Virus record (IMG/VR): IMGVR_UViG_3300028025_004546
Location: 1 to 27,622 of that record
Direction: 5' to 3' (one strand)
DNA length: 27,622 bases
Source: a virus
Shown here: piece by piece, positions 17,921-26,245 of the stretch
How the letters are laid out: each line of letters begins with the position of its first letter
Position numbering within the stretch: position 1 is the stretch's first letter
The notes under the pieces: model-generated
What the model saw: only the letters and a program-made list of their open reading frames with translations
What the model was told of the DNA's origin: nothing
Database searches by the model: none
Position numbers and translations under genes: made by a program

Positions 17921-18172
17921 TTAATATTGTCCACCAGTTACATCTTGCGCATCAAGAATTGTAGTGGAAGTCCATTTATTAGTTGTTGTTTTATAGACTA
18001 ATACTGAGCCATCTATTAATATATTAGTATCAACATCATTTAATTCGCCAACTCCAACTTGCGAAGCAGAAGCACCTTGTATTCCAACTGCCGTTACCGT
18101 AGTTGATGTATCGGATTCTACTGTTGCTGTAATTAGTTCACTTGATATGACTGTTGCTGATATATCGCTCAT
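17921..18172 (-). CDS. Small virion structural protein, 83 aa
   Basis: The N-terminal half is a Thr/Val/Ser-rich beta-type stretch (SELITATVESDTSTTVTAVG). The C-terminal half is ELNDVDTNILIDGSVLVYKT then NKWTSTTILDAQDVTGGQY. The pattern L-x-DVD-x-x-x-x-x-DGS-x-LVY-x-x-x-x-x-KW followed by LD...GG-Y is one I know from the ends of marine T4-like phage structural proteins. The end resembles that of the neighbouring 847-aa fibre. The frame starts one base after the 111-aa stop, with AAAGG as ribosome site. Likely a small adaptor or partner of the fibre encoded next; function is not established. Confidence 0.72.
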   Translation of the reverse strand: MSDISATVISSELITATVESDTSTTVTAVGIQGASASQVGVGELNDVDTNILIDGSVLVYKTTTNKWTSTTILDAQDVTGGQY

Positions 18173-18173
18173 T

Positions 18174-18509
18174 TTATACCTTTGTTATTTCAGGGGTAAT
18201 TATAACAAGTCCTTCCAGTGCTCGAGACTTTTCTCCAGTATTAGAAGTTAATTCTATGTCATACAGGTATCTGCCTGCTTTAATAGCACTTGATGCTGTA
18301 GGAGAAAGTTGTAAACGAATTTTCCCTGTAGCAGCATCATATATCGAAGCTGTAAAACTTGTAGCAGTGGAGGACTGAAAGGATTTACGAAATTGCGACG
18401 CAACTGTATATCCAGTTAAATTCATGGCAGTTCCATCTTGATTTGTAAGTGTGATGATGCTACTGAATGTAGTCCCTTGATCAATAACAAGATTGCTTAT
18501 AGTTGCCAT
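18174..18509 (-). CDS. Small virion protein with BppU-like N-terminal fold, 111 aa
   Basis: This 111-residue beta-rich protein has NLVIDQGTTFSSIITLTNQD (6-25), LTGYTVASQFRKSF, then IYDAATGKIRLQLSPTASSA, IKAGRYLYDIELTSNTGEKS and GLVIITPEIT. The order of strands and the G-RYLYDIEL segment resemble the small immunoglobulin-like domain at the N-terminus of phage upper baseplate proteins; that assignment is by recall and moderate. It is the first gene after the clear late promoter at 18535-18542, with GGAG before the ATG. It leads a three-gene unit with the 83-aa and 847-aa proteins, so an attachment or baseplate-side adaptor role for the 847-aa fibre is a reasonable inference. Confidence 0.78.
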   Translation of the reverse strand: MATISNLVIDQGTTFSSIITLTNQDGTAMNLTGYTVASQFRKSFQSSTATSFTASIYDAATGKIRLQLSPTASSAIKAGRYLYDIELTSNTGEKSRALEGLVIITPEITKV

Positions 18510-18534
18510 TCAAATTCTCCAACCTTAACTCTTA

Positions 18535-18542
18535 TATTTATA
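18535..18542 (-). promoter_or_regulatory. T4-type late promoter TATAAATA
   Basis: The minus strand reads TATAAATA, an exact match to the T4 late promoter -10 element, which in T4 is recognised by host RNA polymerase carrying gp55. It lies in a 99-base intergenic gap, downstream of a terminator hairpin, and would start transcription about 18 bases before the ATG at 18509. A GGAG ribosome site follows. The combination of exact motif, position and terminator makes this the best-supported promoter in the window. Confidence 0.85.
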
Positions 18543-18565
18543 GTTTACAATAGTGTAACTTGTAA

Positions 18566-18589
18566 TAAAAAACCCACCGAAGTGGGTTT
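18566..18589 (-). terminator. Intrinsic terminator after the propeller-fibre operon
   Basis: On the minus strand AAACCCAC (18589-18582) pairs with GTGGGTTT (18577-18570) around a UUCG tetraloop, followed by TTTATTA. The stem is perfect, the tetraloop is an exceptionally stable type, and the U-rich tail is directly adjacent. It lies about 20 bases past the stop of the 707-aa gene and ends the upstream transcription unit. Confidence 0.9.
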
Positions 18590-18608
18590 AATTGATCTTA
18601 TATTTTTA

Positions 18609-20732
18609 CTATAGATCTGTTCTGGTATAGTTGAAAGAACCATAACCAACCTGAGAAGGATTACTTGCTGGATCCCAACCATAGTACCAAGAAAATCCAT
18701 TATGAGCATTTACATATCTGTTATTGCTAGTGATAAACGCAAATCCAGATTCGGATGCTCCTCCAAGTGGACTAATCATAGAAACTGGTTCGTGGAATCT
18801 TGGTTGCATTGGGTTATATGATGATCTCTGGAAATGCTCCCATGGTAATCTATTTCCGCCACGAATATGTTGTGCTGTTGGATCTGTTCCACCATTATTA
18901 CCAACACCTCTATGCATGTTACCACCACTACCACCACCTGTCCAAACTCTATTGTCAGAGTTGTGATACATTATTGCAACATAACCATCATGACCAAATT
19001 TAGAAATATATTTGACATCGGTCATATTGCCCATATGGATTGGAACTGGTGTTTGCGTATTCGGATTGTTGTATGGGTTATCACTAACACACTCATCATA
19101 GTTCAAATGTTTTCTATATGTGGCGAATTGTCCATAACCATTGTCGCCAACCAGATACATAACTCCAGTACCTTTTTCTTTCATAACTATGGCTGATGCC
19201 ATGGCTCCTCGGTTAATTACCCAAAACTCTTCACAATTTCTTGAAACATCAATCAAATTTGTAAGTTGAGAGATTTTAGAACCGATACCTAAAGCATTTC
19301 TTCTAATCTCAAATAATCTTGCCATTGGAGAAAATACACCAACATAAGTTGTGTTTGGATTACCCATACCATACATAGATCCGCCACTCTGGCCAAAGTA
19401 ACCAACCATATGAACAGTACCATCATTAGTTAATGCTACGGCATTACCATATGATCCTTGTCCCTGTGCTATAAATTTTTTAAGTCCACCAAATTTTGCC
19501 CAAGGATATTTAACTCGTTCTGGACGATACTGATTTATGTAGTGTCCCGTACCTAATTGTCCGTAACCATTATAACCCCAAGAGTAAATTTCACCATCTT
19601 CAGTTTGAGCATAAGAAGACTGGTAGTTATAACCAGACATCCAGCAGTCAACAATTTTCTTATCGTGGAAATATTCCTGAGGAATTACTGTTGGGTCGGC
19701 ATAATTAGATGTGTTACCATGTCCCAAGCTACCATAACCATTATAACCCCAAGTCCAGACTCTTCCTGTGTTATCTAAAGCGAAACAAGAGTGGGTATCT
19801 GTCTCGTCAGAATTTGGTCCCTTAGCACTATGACCTGCTTTAATAATATGAACATCTCTTAATATGCCAGTTCCTCTAGCACCTGATCTACCGACTCTTC
19901 GGAAATATTTGTAATCATTAGTAGTTCCATCACCATTTTGTCCATGTCCACCATAACCTGTGTGATATAGTTCACCATTGTCAAACAGAGCAAATGTAAA
20001 ATTAGATGTTCCAGTAAGTTGAATTAATTTTGGAGCACCACCAGTAATTGATGTTCTATATCCATCAATATAATCCCAGAAATCAAAACCACCATGTTTA
20101 GTATATTGATAAGTTGATGATGCGTTAGAATTATCAGAAGCATACCAATTGTCTCTTTCGCCAAGACCTTTTCCTAAACTACTCCAATCACGACCAATAA
20201 AAGATAACTCATAGTTACCATTAATTGTTTGCATCTCTTTGTATCCTGGTGCTCCAGCTTCATTAGATTCGCACATATTGCGAGTCCACCCCATTGGAGG
20301 ATACAATGCAAATTGTAAATGTTTTTTCGATCTATCGCGAGCAGAATCTTGTGCAATTTTTATCCACTTAGTAGTGAGTGCGCCATTTTCATAAATTGGA
20401 TGACCACCAAAGTTATTAGTGGTACACTGATAAAAGTCGCCATTAAATCTAACTACGTCGCCAACATAGTGACGATCTTTATATGCCCAATCACCTTTAT
20501 AAATAATTCCACCAGCAATCATTGTCCAGTTAGTTGTATCAACTCCTGGTTTTACTTCTTGACCAAATAAATTATTTTCCGAGTGGTATGTACTGTTCAT
20601 TACAAAAGCTGTATTGTTAATACGAACAGTATCGTTTATTTTATAGATGGTTCCTTCATTCCACTCACCCATCCAATTTTGTTTTAATTGGGAGTAATCG
20701 AAATCACCATTTAAAGATCTTGACAGTGGCAT
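18609..20732 (-). CDS. RCC1-type beta-propeller fibre protein, paralogue 3 (707 aa)
   Basis: Two small aromatic modules open the protein: GEWNEGTIYKINDTVRINNT (22-41) to W69, and GDWAYKDRHYVGDVVRFNGD (80-99) to W123. Both have the W...Y..GD-V-...Y.C layout of carbohydrate-binding modules such as CBM5/12. From about 240 come seven RCC1-like strand-loop units near residues 252, 321, 378, 436, 521, 592 and 669. The clearest are GRVWTWGYNGYGSLGHGN and GEIYSWGYNGYGQLGTGH; the sixth and seventh are degenerate. Seven units are what RCC1 propellers have. There is no S74 domain. Last gene before the terminator at 18566. I infer an external receptor-binding fibre; enzymatic function is neither seen nor expected. 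Confidence 0.82.
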   Translation of the reverse strand: MPLSRSLNGDFDYSQLKQNWMGEWNEGTIYKINDTVRINNTAFVMNSTYHSENNLFGQEVKPGVDTTNWTMIAGGIIYKGDWAYKDRHYVGDVVRFNGDFYQCTTNNFGGHPIYENGALTTKWIKIAQDSARDRSKKHLQFALYPPMGWTRNMCESNEAGAPGYKEMQTINGNYELSFIGRDWSSLGKGLGERDNWYASDNSNASSTYQYTKHGGFDFWDYIDGYRTSITGGAPKLIQLTGTSNFTFALFDNGELYHTGYGGHGQNGDGTTNDYKYFRRVGRSGARGTGILRDVHIIKAGHSAKGPNSDETDTHSCFALDNTGRVWTWGYNGYGSLGHGNTSNYADPTVIPQEYFHDKKIVDCWMSGYNYQSSYAQTEDGEIYSWGYNGYGQLGTGHYINQYRPERVKYPWAKFGGLKKFIAQGQGSYGNAVALTNDGTVHMVGYFGQSGGSMYGMGNPNTTYVGVFSPMARLFEIRRNALGIGSKISQLTNLIDVSRNCEEFWVINRGAMASAIVMKEKGTGVMYLVGDNGYGQFATYRKHLNYDECVSDNPYNNPNTQTPVPIHMGNMTDVKYISKFGHDGYVAIMYHNSDNRVWTGGGSGGNMHRGVGNNGGTDPTAQHIRGGNRLPWEHFQRSSYNPMQPRFHEPVSMISPLGGASESGFAFITSNNRYVNAHNGFSWYYGWDPASNPSQVGYGSFNYTRTDL

Positions 20733-20751
20733 TTAATTTACCTTTTTCCTA

Positions 20752-21390
20752 TTATACTTGTTCTTCTGTTGTAATTGCGGTTCCAGATGATTCAGCAGCC
20801 AATCGTTTGGCTTCATCTTCAAATACTTTAGCGAGAGCTTCCAAATCTACCGTATCTGGCTCAACAGTACCAGCTTTTACTTTTTCTGCAGCAGCTTCCG
20901 CTCTAGCATATTCCTCATCAGCAAGTTGTTGCGATTTTAATAATGCAGACTCTGGAATTGTATGCAAAGAAATCAAATCTTTCGTATGAATTTCTTTGTC
21001 GTAAGCTGGTAATCCAAGTTTATTTAGATACTCTGGATCTTCTTTATATTTATTTGCAATAGTTCCATTATACAATAGAACTGTATTTGTAAAATTACCA
21101 TCTAATTCAGTTTCAATAACAAAATCATTATCATCAGTTGGTTCTAACATCTCTTCTGTCATATCCTCATGTACTGAATCATATCTTTTTTTATCGATAT
21201 TAATTAGATGAATATTTTCTTTATCAAATTCTGTTGGATAACGATTATCTAAATCACCTTTAAAATGCATTACTCCATTTATTTCTTCATCTTTTTCCAA
21301 TATTTTTTGTAAAGGAAAATTTAAAGAAGGAAAGAATGTAGTAGCATCATTAGTTTGAGATACGATTTTTCTAGTTTTAGTGATTGCCAT
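20752..21390 (-). CDS. Acidic coiled-coil protein of unknown function (212 aa)
   Basis: I do not recognise a family. The N-terminus is MAITKTRKIVSQTND; residues 25-110 are highly charged with hydrophobic strands (GVMHFKGDLDNRYPTEFDKE). About 145-200 is Ala/Glu/Lys-rich and probably helical or coiled-coil (LADEEYARAEAAAEKVKAG, LEALAKVFEDEAKRLAAES). The tail is GTAITTEEQV. Composition differs sharply from the Thr/Ser/Gly-rich fibres on either side: many Glu, Asp and Lys, no signal peptide and no membrane segment. It lies nine bases after the 885-aa propeller gene and 19 bases before the 707-aa one, with an AAAGGT ribosome site. An assembly factor, adaptor or small virion protein are all possible. 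Confidence 0.75.
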   Translation of the reverse strand: MAITKTRKIVSQTNDATTFFPSLNFPLQKILEKDEEINGVMHFKGDLDNRYPTEFDKENIHLINIDKKRYDSVHEDMTEEMLEPTDDNDFVIETELDGNFTNTVLLYNGTIANKYKEDPEYLNKLGLPAYDKEIHTKDLISLHTIPESALLKSQQLADEEYARAEAAAEKVKAGTVEPDTVDLEALAKVFEDEAKRLAAESSGTAITTEEQV

Positions 21391-21399
21391 AGTAAACCT

Positions 21400-24057
21400 T
21401 TACATGAAATTAGTTACTGACATAGGCGCATACTGAGGCTCGCCTTGGCCATTTAGATTATAATTGTAATCTCTACCAGCGGTCAGCACCTCACCTCGCT
21501 CAGTCAACCAGTAAGCAGTAACTACGTGACCAGAAGTTCCATCATAATCTCCATTACCCCAAAGATCTACAATACGATTTCCACAACTACCAGCTTGACC
21601 AATTTCAGAAAGTGCGCCAAGATCTTTGGCAAACATTATTCCATACATAGGACTTGGCATTAGAACACGAGAAAAACCAGCTTGAGTGCTACTAGTTCCA
21701 TTTTGCTGATTGTATGTATTGTTATTTCCTACATAACTTCCATGTCCAACACCACCCTCACCATACTGATTCCAACCATGAGCGTAAGATATACCATCTT
21801 TATCTAACGCATACATTGTATTTCCGCCTGAACGACCCTGACCTGAAATCTGAACAATATCAGTCATAGCACCTTTTGGACCATAGTACTGCACTGGAGT
21901 TGTTGCGTTTGATGTGGAAGTACCATATTCATAGTGACCACCATGACCGCATCCCCATAACTGTAAAGATGTGTCGAGGAAATATGAGTGACCAGTTCCA
22001 CCATCAAATCCCCAAATATTTTTAATACCACCACCAATTCCCCAACCTGCAGTGGAAGAAGTTCTTCTTAGTGGACCAGAAGCGTTACCATCACTAGTCG
22101 TATTATTAGTGCCTAATTGCCCCTGATCGTTATAGCCCATTGTCCATACATGTCCCTGACCATCAAGAACCATAATCCATTCTCGGTTTTCTTGGGATGG
22201 TGTAACAATTTTCTGAATACCACCATATGTATTCCAATTAATAGGCACTTTATATGGAGCAGCGCATTGCGAAGCTGAAGCCATAACACCAGAGGTAGTA
22301 AATCCAAGTTGTCCGTAGTTATTTCTACCCCAACCCCACAAATTACCTGCTTCGTCTAGAGCATGAATAGAATCCTGTTGAGTAAACATATCAATAATTC
22401 TGTTACCCTCAAAGAAAATATCTTTCTGTAGACACATTGGCGAGCGAACATTGTTTGTTCGGTCGGCTACTCTCATACCAGTTGATAAGTGATTTTCTGG
22501 ACCAATACCGCACTGACCATATCCGTTATACCCCCACATCCACAATTCGCCAAACTCATCTAATGCAGCATACCAATTAGCTGAGTTTCTAGAATTTGAA
22601 GCACCACCAGCAAGTTTAACAATGGCACGATTTCCGAATCTTTGTCTGCCAAGTTCAATCATCGAAGAAGAATAGTCTGAGTCTTCACCAGTACCCAGAG
22701 ATGACGAACCACTAGTACCACCAACAAGAACAGTGCCATATGATGTTAGTGAAGCATGATTAGTCCATTGAGCAAGATTTTGAGTCAATCTTGGTGCTGA
22801 ACCTTTACGGAAATTGTCAGTAAACGACTCATTTCCATAGTGGCGAGTTTCATCAGAATAATATTCATTAAAATGTTGCGCCATTTCTTCGCCAGCAAAC
22901 AAACGATAACCATCGTATTGGCCAGGACTACCCATCCCATAGTAATTATATCCTTTACCGATTCTGTGGCCACGACCATCTGATCCAAGGGAAATAGATC
23001 CACGATATTTACATTGCGCTGGTGCGATCCATGAATTCCAAGACCAGGTCCAAGCAGCTAATGGATTAGCATCTGGATCTTTGTGAGTTGCTGGAATAAA
23101 CCAAGGAATTGAAGAGTATGCGCAAGCAACTGTTCCAGTTCCAGTCCCAACTGAAGTACAAATAAATTGTTCGCCAACTACATAATTGAGGCTGGCTCCA
23201 GTTAAATTAAAATTAGTATTTCCAGTAGTAACAATAGTATATGTTGTTCCTGGAATCATTGCTGTAGCGTTTACAACTGTAGAATTACCAAAAGTTGGTT
23301 TGGTAATATAAGGATGTCCTCTCCAGTTGAATGGGTTTTTATTAACACCAATAATGATTCTCTCGTGTGGTAGTGCTTCATTACCAACTAAGAAAGTTTC
23401 CCAGCATCCCAAGTAATCAAATAAAGGATCTACTGCTCTTGTGAAACGAGCAGCAGGGTCAGGAGAGCCATGCGCTTGTGTACAAATATAACTTTGATTA
23501 TTTCTTATTACGATTTCGCCAGGAGTATACGATCTACATCTATTCCACTGTCCAAAACTTGTATAATTGTTGTCATCACTTAGTGTATCACTAAAAACAT
23601 CCCAGTCAACATTGTTTAAACATGTTTCATACATACCAGCCATTCTTCGTGTGCCGATAGTAGCTGTATGAGCTCCCAAATTTACATTTGAGTTAATCGC
23701 CTTACTAACAGTAATGCTTACTGTAGTTGGTGATAGTTGAGTCATTGAAACAATTTTACTATCTGGCTCTAACCATTTAGAGTATACATATAAATTTCCC
23801 AGAGGAGCAAAGGTATTTAAATTACTAAACGAGTATGGTAATGTAACTGTAAAGGTGCTGCTAAATGCTGGTATTGAAGTAATACTTACTTCCAAAGGTT
23901 CCATACTATAAATTGGTGTATTTACTTTTGCAGTTTCATTTTTGTAAATAAAACTCCTATTCCTGAACATAACAATATCACCTTGTGTATATGTTGTTCC
24001 TGAACTGTAATCACCTTTGAATACAAGTTTAATTTTATCTAATGTTAATGTGGTCAT
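21400..24057 (-). CDS. RCC1-type beta-propeller fibre protein, paralogue 2 (885 aa)
   Basis: This is the largest of the three related proteins. Aromatic modules are at about 13-48 (GDYSSGTTYTQGDIVMFRNR) and 169-202 (WNRCRSYTPGEIVIRNNQ then SYICTQAHG). About 120 residues between them form an extra beta region. Residues 263-314 are an inserted module, IPGTTYTIVTTGNTNFNLTG to GTGTGTVACAYSS, of a kind widespread in marine phage structural proteins. Seven RCC1-like units follow near 439, 501, 569, 633, 696, 753 and 853, with GELWMWGYNGYGQCGIG and GNLWGWGRNNYGQLGF the clearest. No S74 chaperone. The ribosome site AAGG is rather far (about 11 bases) from the ATG. Probably a receptor-binding fibre or tip. 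Confidence 0.82.
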   Translation of the reverse strand: MTTLTLDKIKLVFKGDYSSGTTYTQGDIVMFRNRSFIYKNETAKVNTPIYSMEPLEVSITSIPAFSSTFTVTLPYSFSNLNTFAPLGNLYVYSKWLEPDSKIVSMTQLSPTTVSITVSKAINSNVNLGAHTATIGTRRMAGMYETCLNNVDWDVFSDTLSDDNNYTSFGQWNRCRSYTPGEIVIRNNQSYICTQAHGSPDPAARFTRAVDPLFDYLGCWETFLVGNEALPHERIIIGVNKNPFNWRGHPYITKPTFGNSTVVNATAMIPGTTYTIVTTGNTNFNLTGASLNYVVGEQFICTSVGTGTGTVACAYSSIPWFIPATHKDPDANPLAAWTWSWNSWIAPAQCKYRGSISLGSDGRGHRIGKGYNYYGMGSPGQYDGYRLFAGEEMAQHFNEYYSDETRHYGNESFTDNFRKGSAPRLTQNLAQWTNHASLTSYGTVLVGGTSGSSSLGTGEDSDYSSSMIELGRQRFGNRAIVKLAGGASNSRNSANWYAALDEFGELWMWGYNGYGQCGIGPENHLSTGMRVADRTNNVRSPMCLQKDIFFEGNRIIDMFTQQDSIHALDEAGNLWGWGRNNYGQLGFTTSGVMASASQCAAPYKVPINWNTYGGIQKIVTPSQENREWIMVLDGQGHVWTMGYNDQGQLGTNNTTSDGNASGPLRRTSSTAGWGIGGGIKNIWGFDGGTGHSYFLDTSLQLWGCGHGGHYEYGTSTSNATTPVQYYGPKGAMTDIVQISGQGRSGGNTMYALDKDGISYAHGWNQYGEGGVGHGSYVGNNNTYNQQNGTSSTQAGFSRVLMPSPMYGIMFAKDLGALSEIGQAGSCGNRIVDLWGNGDYDGTSGHVVTAYWLTERGEVLTAGRDYNYNLNGQGEPQYAPMSVTNFM

Positions 24058-24075
24058 TTATTTTTTTCCTTAACC

Positions 24076-26235
24076 TTATTGGTTCTTTAATTTAGTCATG
24101 ACATTCCAATAAGAACCTCTATAGTTAGCTCCGCTAATGTTATAGTCATTTGAATAACCAGTATTATATACTCTACCTGTAGATAAATCTACATAGAGAG
24201 CAAATTTGTTACTTGAGTAACCAGTTGGGTAATACTTCCAATAAGAACGATATGCGCTTTCCTGGATATGTGGAAATAACAGATTATTTTTCAATCGATA
24301 GTTTTCAGAAATATTATCTGGATCTCTCTTTTGCCTTTGGTTATAAGAATCATTAAATCCAGAACCCCATCCTCCACCATTATTTGAATATCCGCAGTAG
24401 TACCATTCACCATCACTTCTCTTCACTGCTGCATTAGTATAAGAAGAAGATCCAGTGTTTGAAGCAAAATCTACCACATTGGTTAGAGCTGCTCCTGCTC
24501 TAAATTGAGTTTGTTGTAAAGTATTATACTGAGTCGTATTTGCTTGTCCTACCGATAACTGATAATATCCATTATATCCGCAAGAGTAGCAAGTATTGCT
24601 ACTATCAGAAGTTCCTCTGGTAACATACATCGAACTATATTGACCACCAAACATCCAAGCATTATGACAGTTTGTTATTAAATCTCCACTTGGACTAGTA
24701 TTTTGTGGCGATGATGTAGTTACAGTAGCAGAAACACCAGAGTATCCTCCAGTATATACTTTTAGTGGGAAACATACACTATATGTATGATTATGTCCCA
24801 ATGCTCCGTAGCCATTGTATCCCCAAGTATATAGCGTACCATCTCTTCTAATCATCAACATAGATACTACACTGCCACCATTGGCTGCTCCACCAGTATT
24901 GAATTTTTTAATACCAGTTGTTGAAGTAGTACCCCAAGTATTATCTCCATTATCAATTTTAATTGCTGTTAGCGAAGTTCTTTGCGAAGTATCACCAACA
25001 CCAAGTTGACCATATCCATTATATCCAGCAGCATACATTTTTCCCTGATCTGTTAGTAACCAGAAACAACCATAACCACCACCAGTTGCCCAAATTTCAA
25101 TAATTTTACCATTCGTTGTTTGATCAAAAGAAACTAGAGTTGGGGAATAGTAGTCGCTTGTATTACCTTGACAAAGTTGTCCATATCCATTGTATCCCCA
25201 AGAATATAATTCACGGGAATCATCTGCATTACGAACTAATGCATAGTTAGATTTTGTACTGTTCGTACCACTGGCTGATGATGCAATTCGAATAACTTTT
25301 TTATTGCGAAGAATTGTAGTAGCATTAGATCTATTAATATTAGCATAACCAGATTGAGTAAAATTAGTATACCCATTGGTATTTCCGTGTCCACTTCCAC
25401 CTTGGGCTTGATATCCACCAGCGTGAACTTCTCCATTGTCAAATAGAACTAACATTCCAGAATCTAAACCACCATCGCTTTCAACTTGAATTACTTTTGG
25501 TACTGGTTGCACACCATTAATGGCAGTAGTAGGTAAAGAACCATCGAACCAACTTAAATGTGCAAATTGACATTCAGTAGGAGTCTGATGAGTAGTTCCA
25601 GTTCCACCATTACTTAAACTTGAACTTGTATTTCTTCCATAAGTCATTATTGTATGTCTTCTGGTAATATACTGTATAGCACCATTACCAGCTAAGTCAA
25701 TTCCAGGAGTTTTAAACTCACCAAAACTGTCGCCCATACCAACATAACTAACCCCAGGAACTGCCAATGCATATGCATCCCAGACACTCTTATGAGTTGG
25801 AGCATAACCTTCGTTTGGTCCAAAAAGATAAGCAAACTTATCTCTCATTGTTCCTTGAGAAATCATTCTCCACTTATCTGTGGTTACCTCAGGAGTTTGA
25901 GAATTTGTTCCAGCAGTATGAGCTACAGTGCAAACATATGTGTTTTGTTCTAAGTAGTTGTGATGATCGTTATATGGTAGAACTTTTTTATAAGTTACGA
26001 TATCGCCAATTTTATATGCAGTAGTCCAAAGCCACTCTCCCGCAAAATAAGTTCCTCTACCATAATGATACCAGTTGGTGAGATCTTCTTGTGGGTTTGT
26101 TGAAGAAGTATGACTTGTAGTACAAAAATAGAAAGTATTTTTATAAGTTACAACATCATCTTTTAAATATGCAGTCGAAACAACCCACTCACCTCTTGGA
26201 TTGAATCTTAACTTACCTAGAGTTACTTGTGCCAT
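24076..26235 (-). CDS. RCC1-type beta-propeller fibre protein, paralogue 1 (719 aa)
   Basis: The two N-terminal modules are the clearest of the family: GEWVVSTAYLKDDVVTYKNT then FYFCTTSHTSS (15-45) and GEWLWTTAYKIGDIVTYKKV then TYVCTVAHTAGT (66-110). Each ends at a Trp (W55, W122). The C-terminal 460 residues carry seven RCC1-like units near 264, 342, 395, 463, 546, 607 and 685, including ELYSWGYNGYGQLCQGN, KMYAAGYNGYGQLGVGD and TLYTWGYNGYGALGH. The propeller appears complete and ends within about 20 residues of the C-terminus. The frame starts ten bases after the 110-aa stop, with TAAGGT as ribosome site. RCC1 is best known from eukaryotic nucleotide exchange factors; here the propeller is most likely only a binding scaffold on a virion fibre (inference). 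Confidence 0.85.
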   Translation of the reverse strand: MAQVTLGKLRFNPRGEWVVSTAYLKDDVVTYKNTFYFCTTSHTSSTNPQEDLTNWYHYGRGTYFAGEWLWTTAYKIGDIVTYKKVLPYNDHHNYLEQNTYVCTVAHTAGTNSQTPEVTTDKWRMISQGTMRDKFAYLFGPNEGYAPTHKSVWDAYALAVPGVSYVGMGDSFGEFKTPGIDLAGNGAIQYITRRHTIMTYGRNTSSSLSNGGTGTTHQTPTECQFAHLSWFDGSLPTTAINGVQPVPKVIQVESDGGLDSGMLVLFDNGEVHAGGYQAQGGSGHGNTNGYTNFTQSGYANINRSNATTILRNKKVIRIASSASGTNSTKSNYALVRNADDSRELYSWGYNGYGQLCQGNTSDYYSPTLVSFDQTTNGKIIEIWATGGGYGCFWLLTDQGKMYAAGYNGYGQLGVGDTSQRTSLTAIKIDNGDNTWGTTSTTGIKKFNTGGAANGGSVVSMLMIRRDGTLYTWGYNGYGALGHNHTYSVCFPLKVYTGGYSGVSATVTTSSPQNTSPSGDLITNCHNAWMFGGQYSSMYVTRGTSDSSNTCYSCGYNGYYQLSVGQANTTQYNTLQQTQFRAGAALTNVVDFASNTGSSSYTNAAVKRSDGEWYYCGYSNNGGGWGSGFNDSYNQRQKRDPDNISENYRLKNNLLFPHIQESAYRSYWKYYPTGYSSNKFALYVDLSTGRVYNTGYSNDYNISGANYRGSYWNVMTKLKNQ

Positions 26236-26245
26236 TTATTATACC

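Noticed and set aside
18724-19196. Overlapping plus-strand frames of 67-109 aa opposite the 707-aa gene
   Set aside because: They are antisense shadows of the propeller gene, rich in residues expected from the complement of Gly/Tyr/Asn codons. They lack ribosome sites and overlap a well-supported gene.
18609-26235. RCC1 proteins as nucleotide exchange or chromatin factors
   Set aside because: The repeats give the fold, not the function. Nothing else resembles a GTPase partner, and the context is virion fibre genes.
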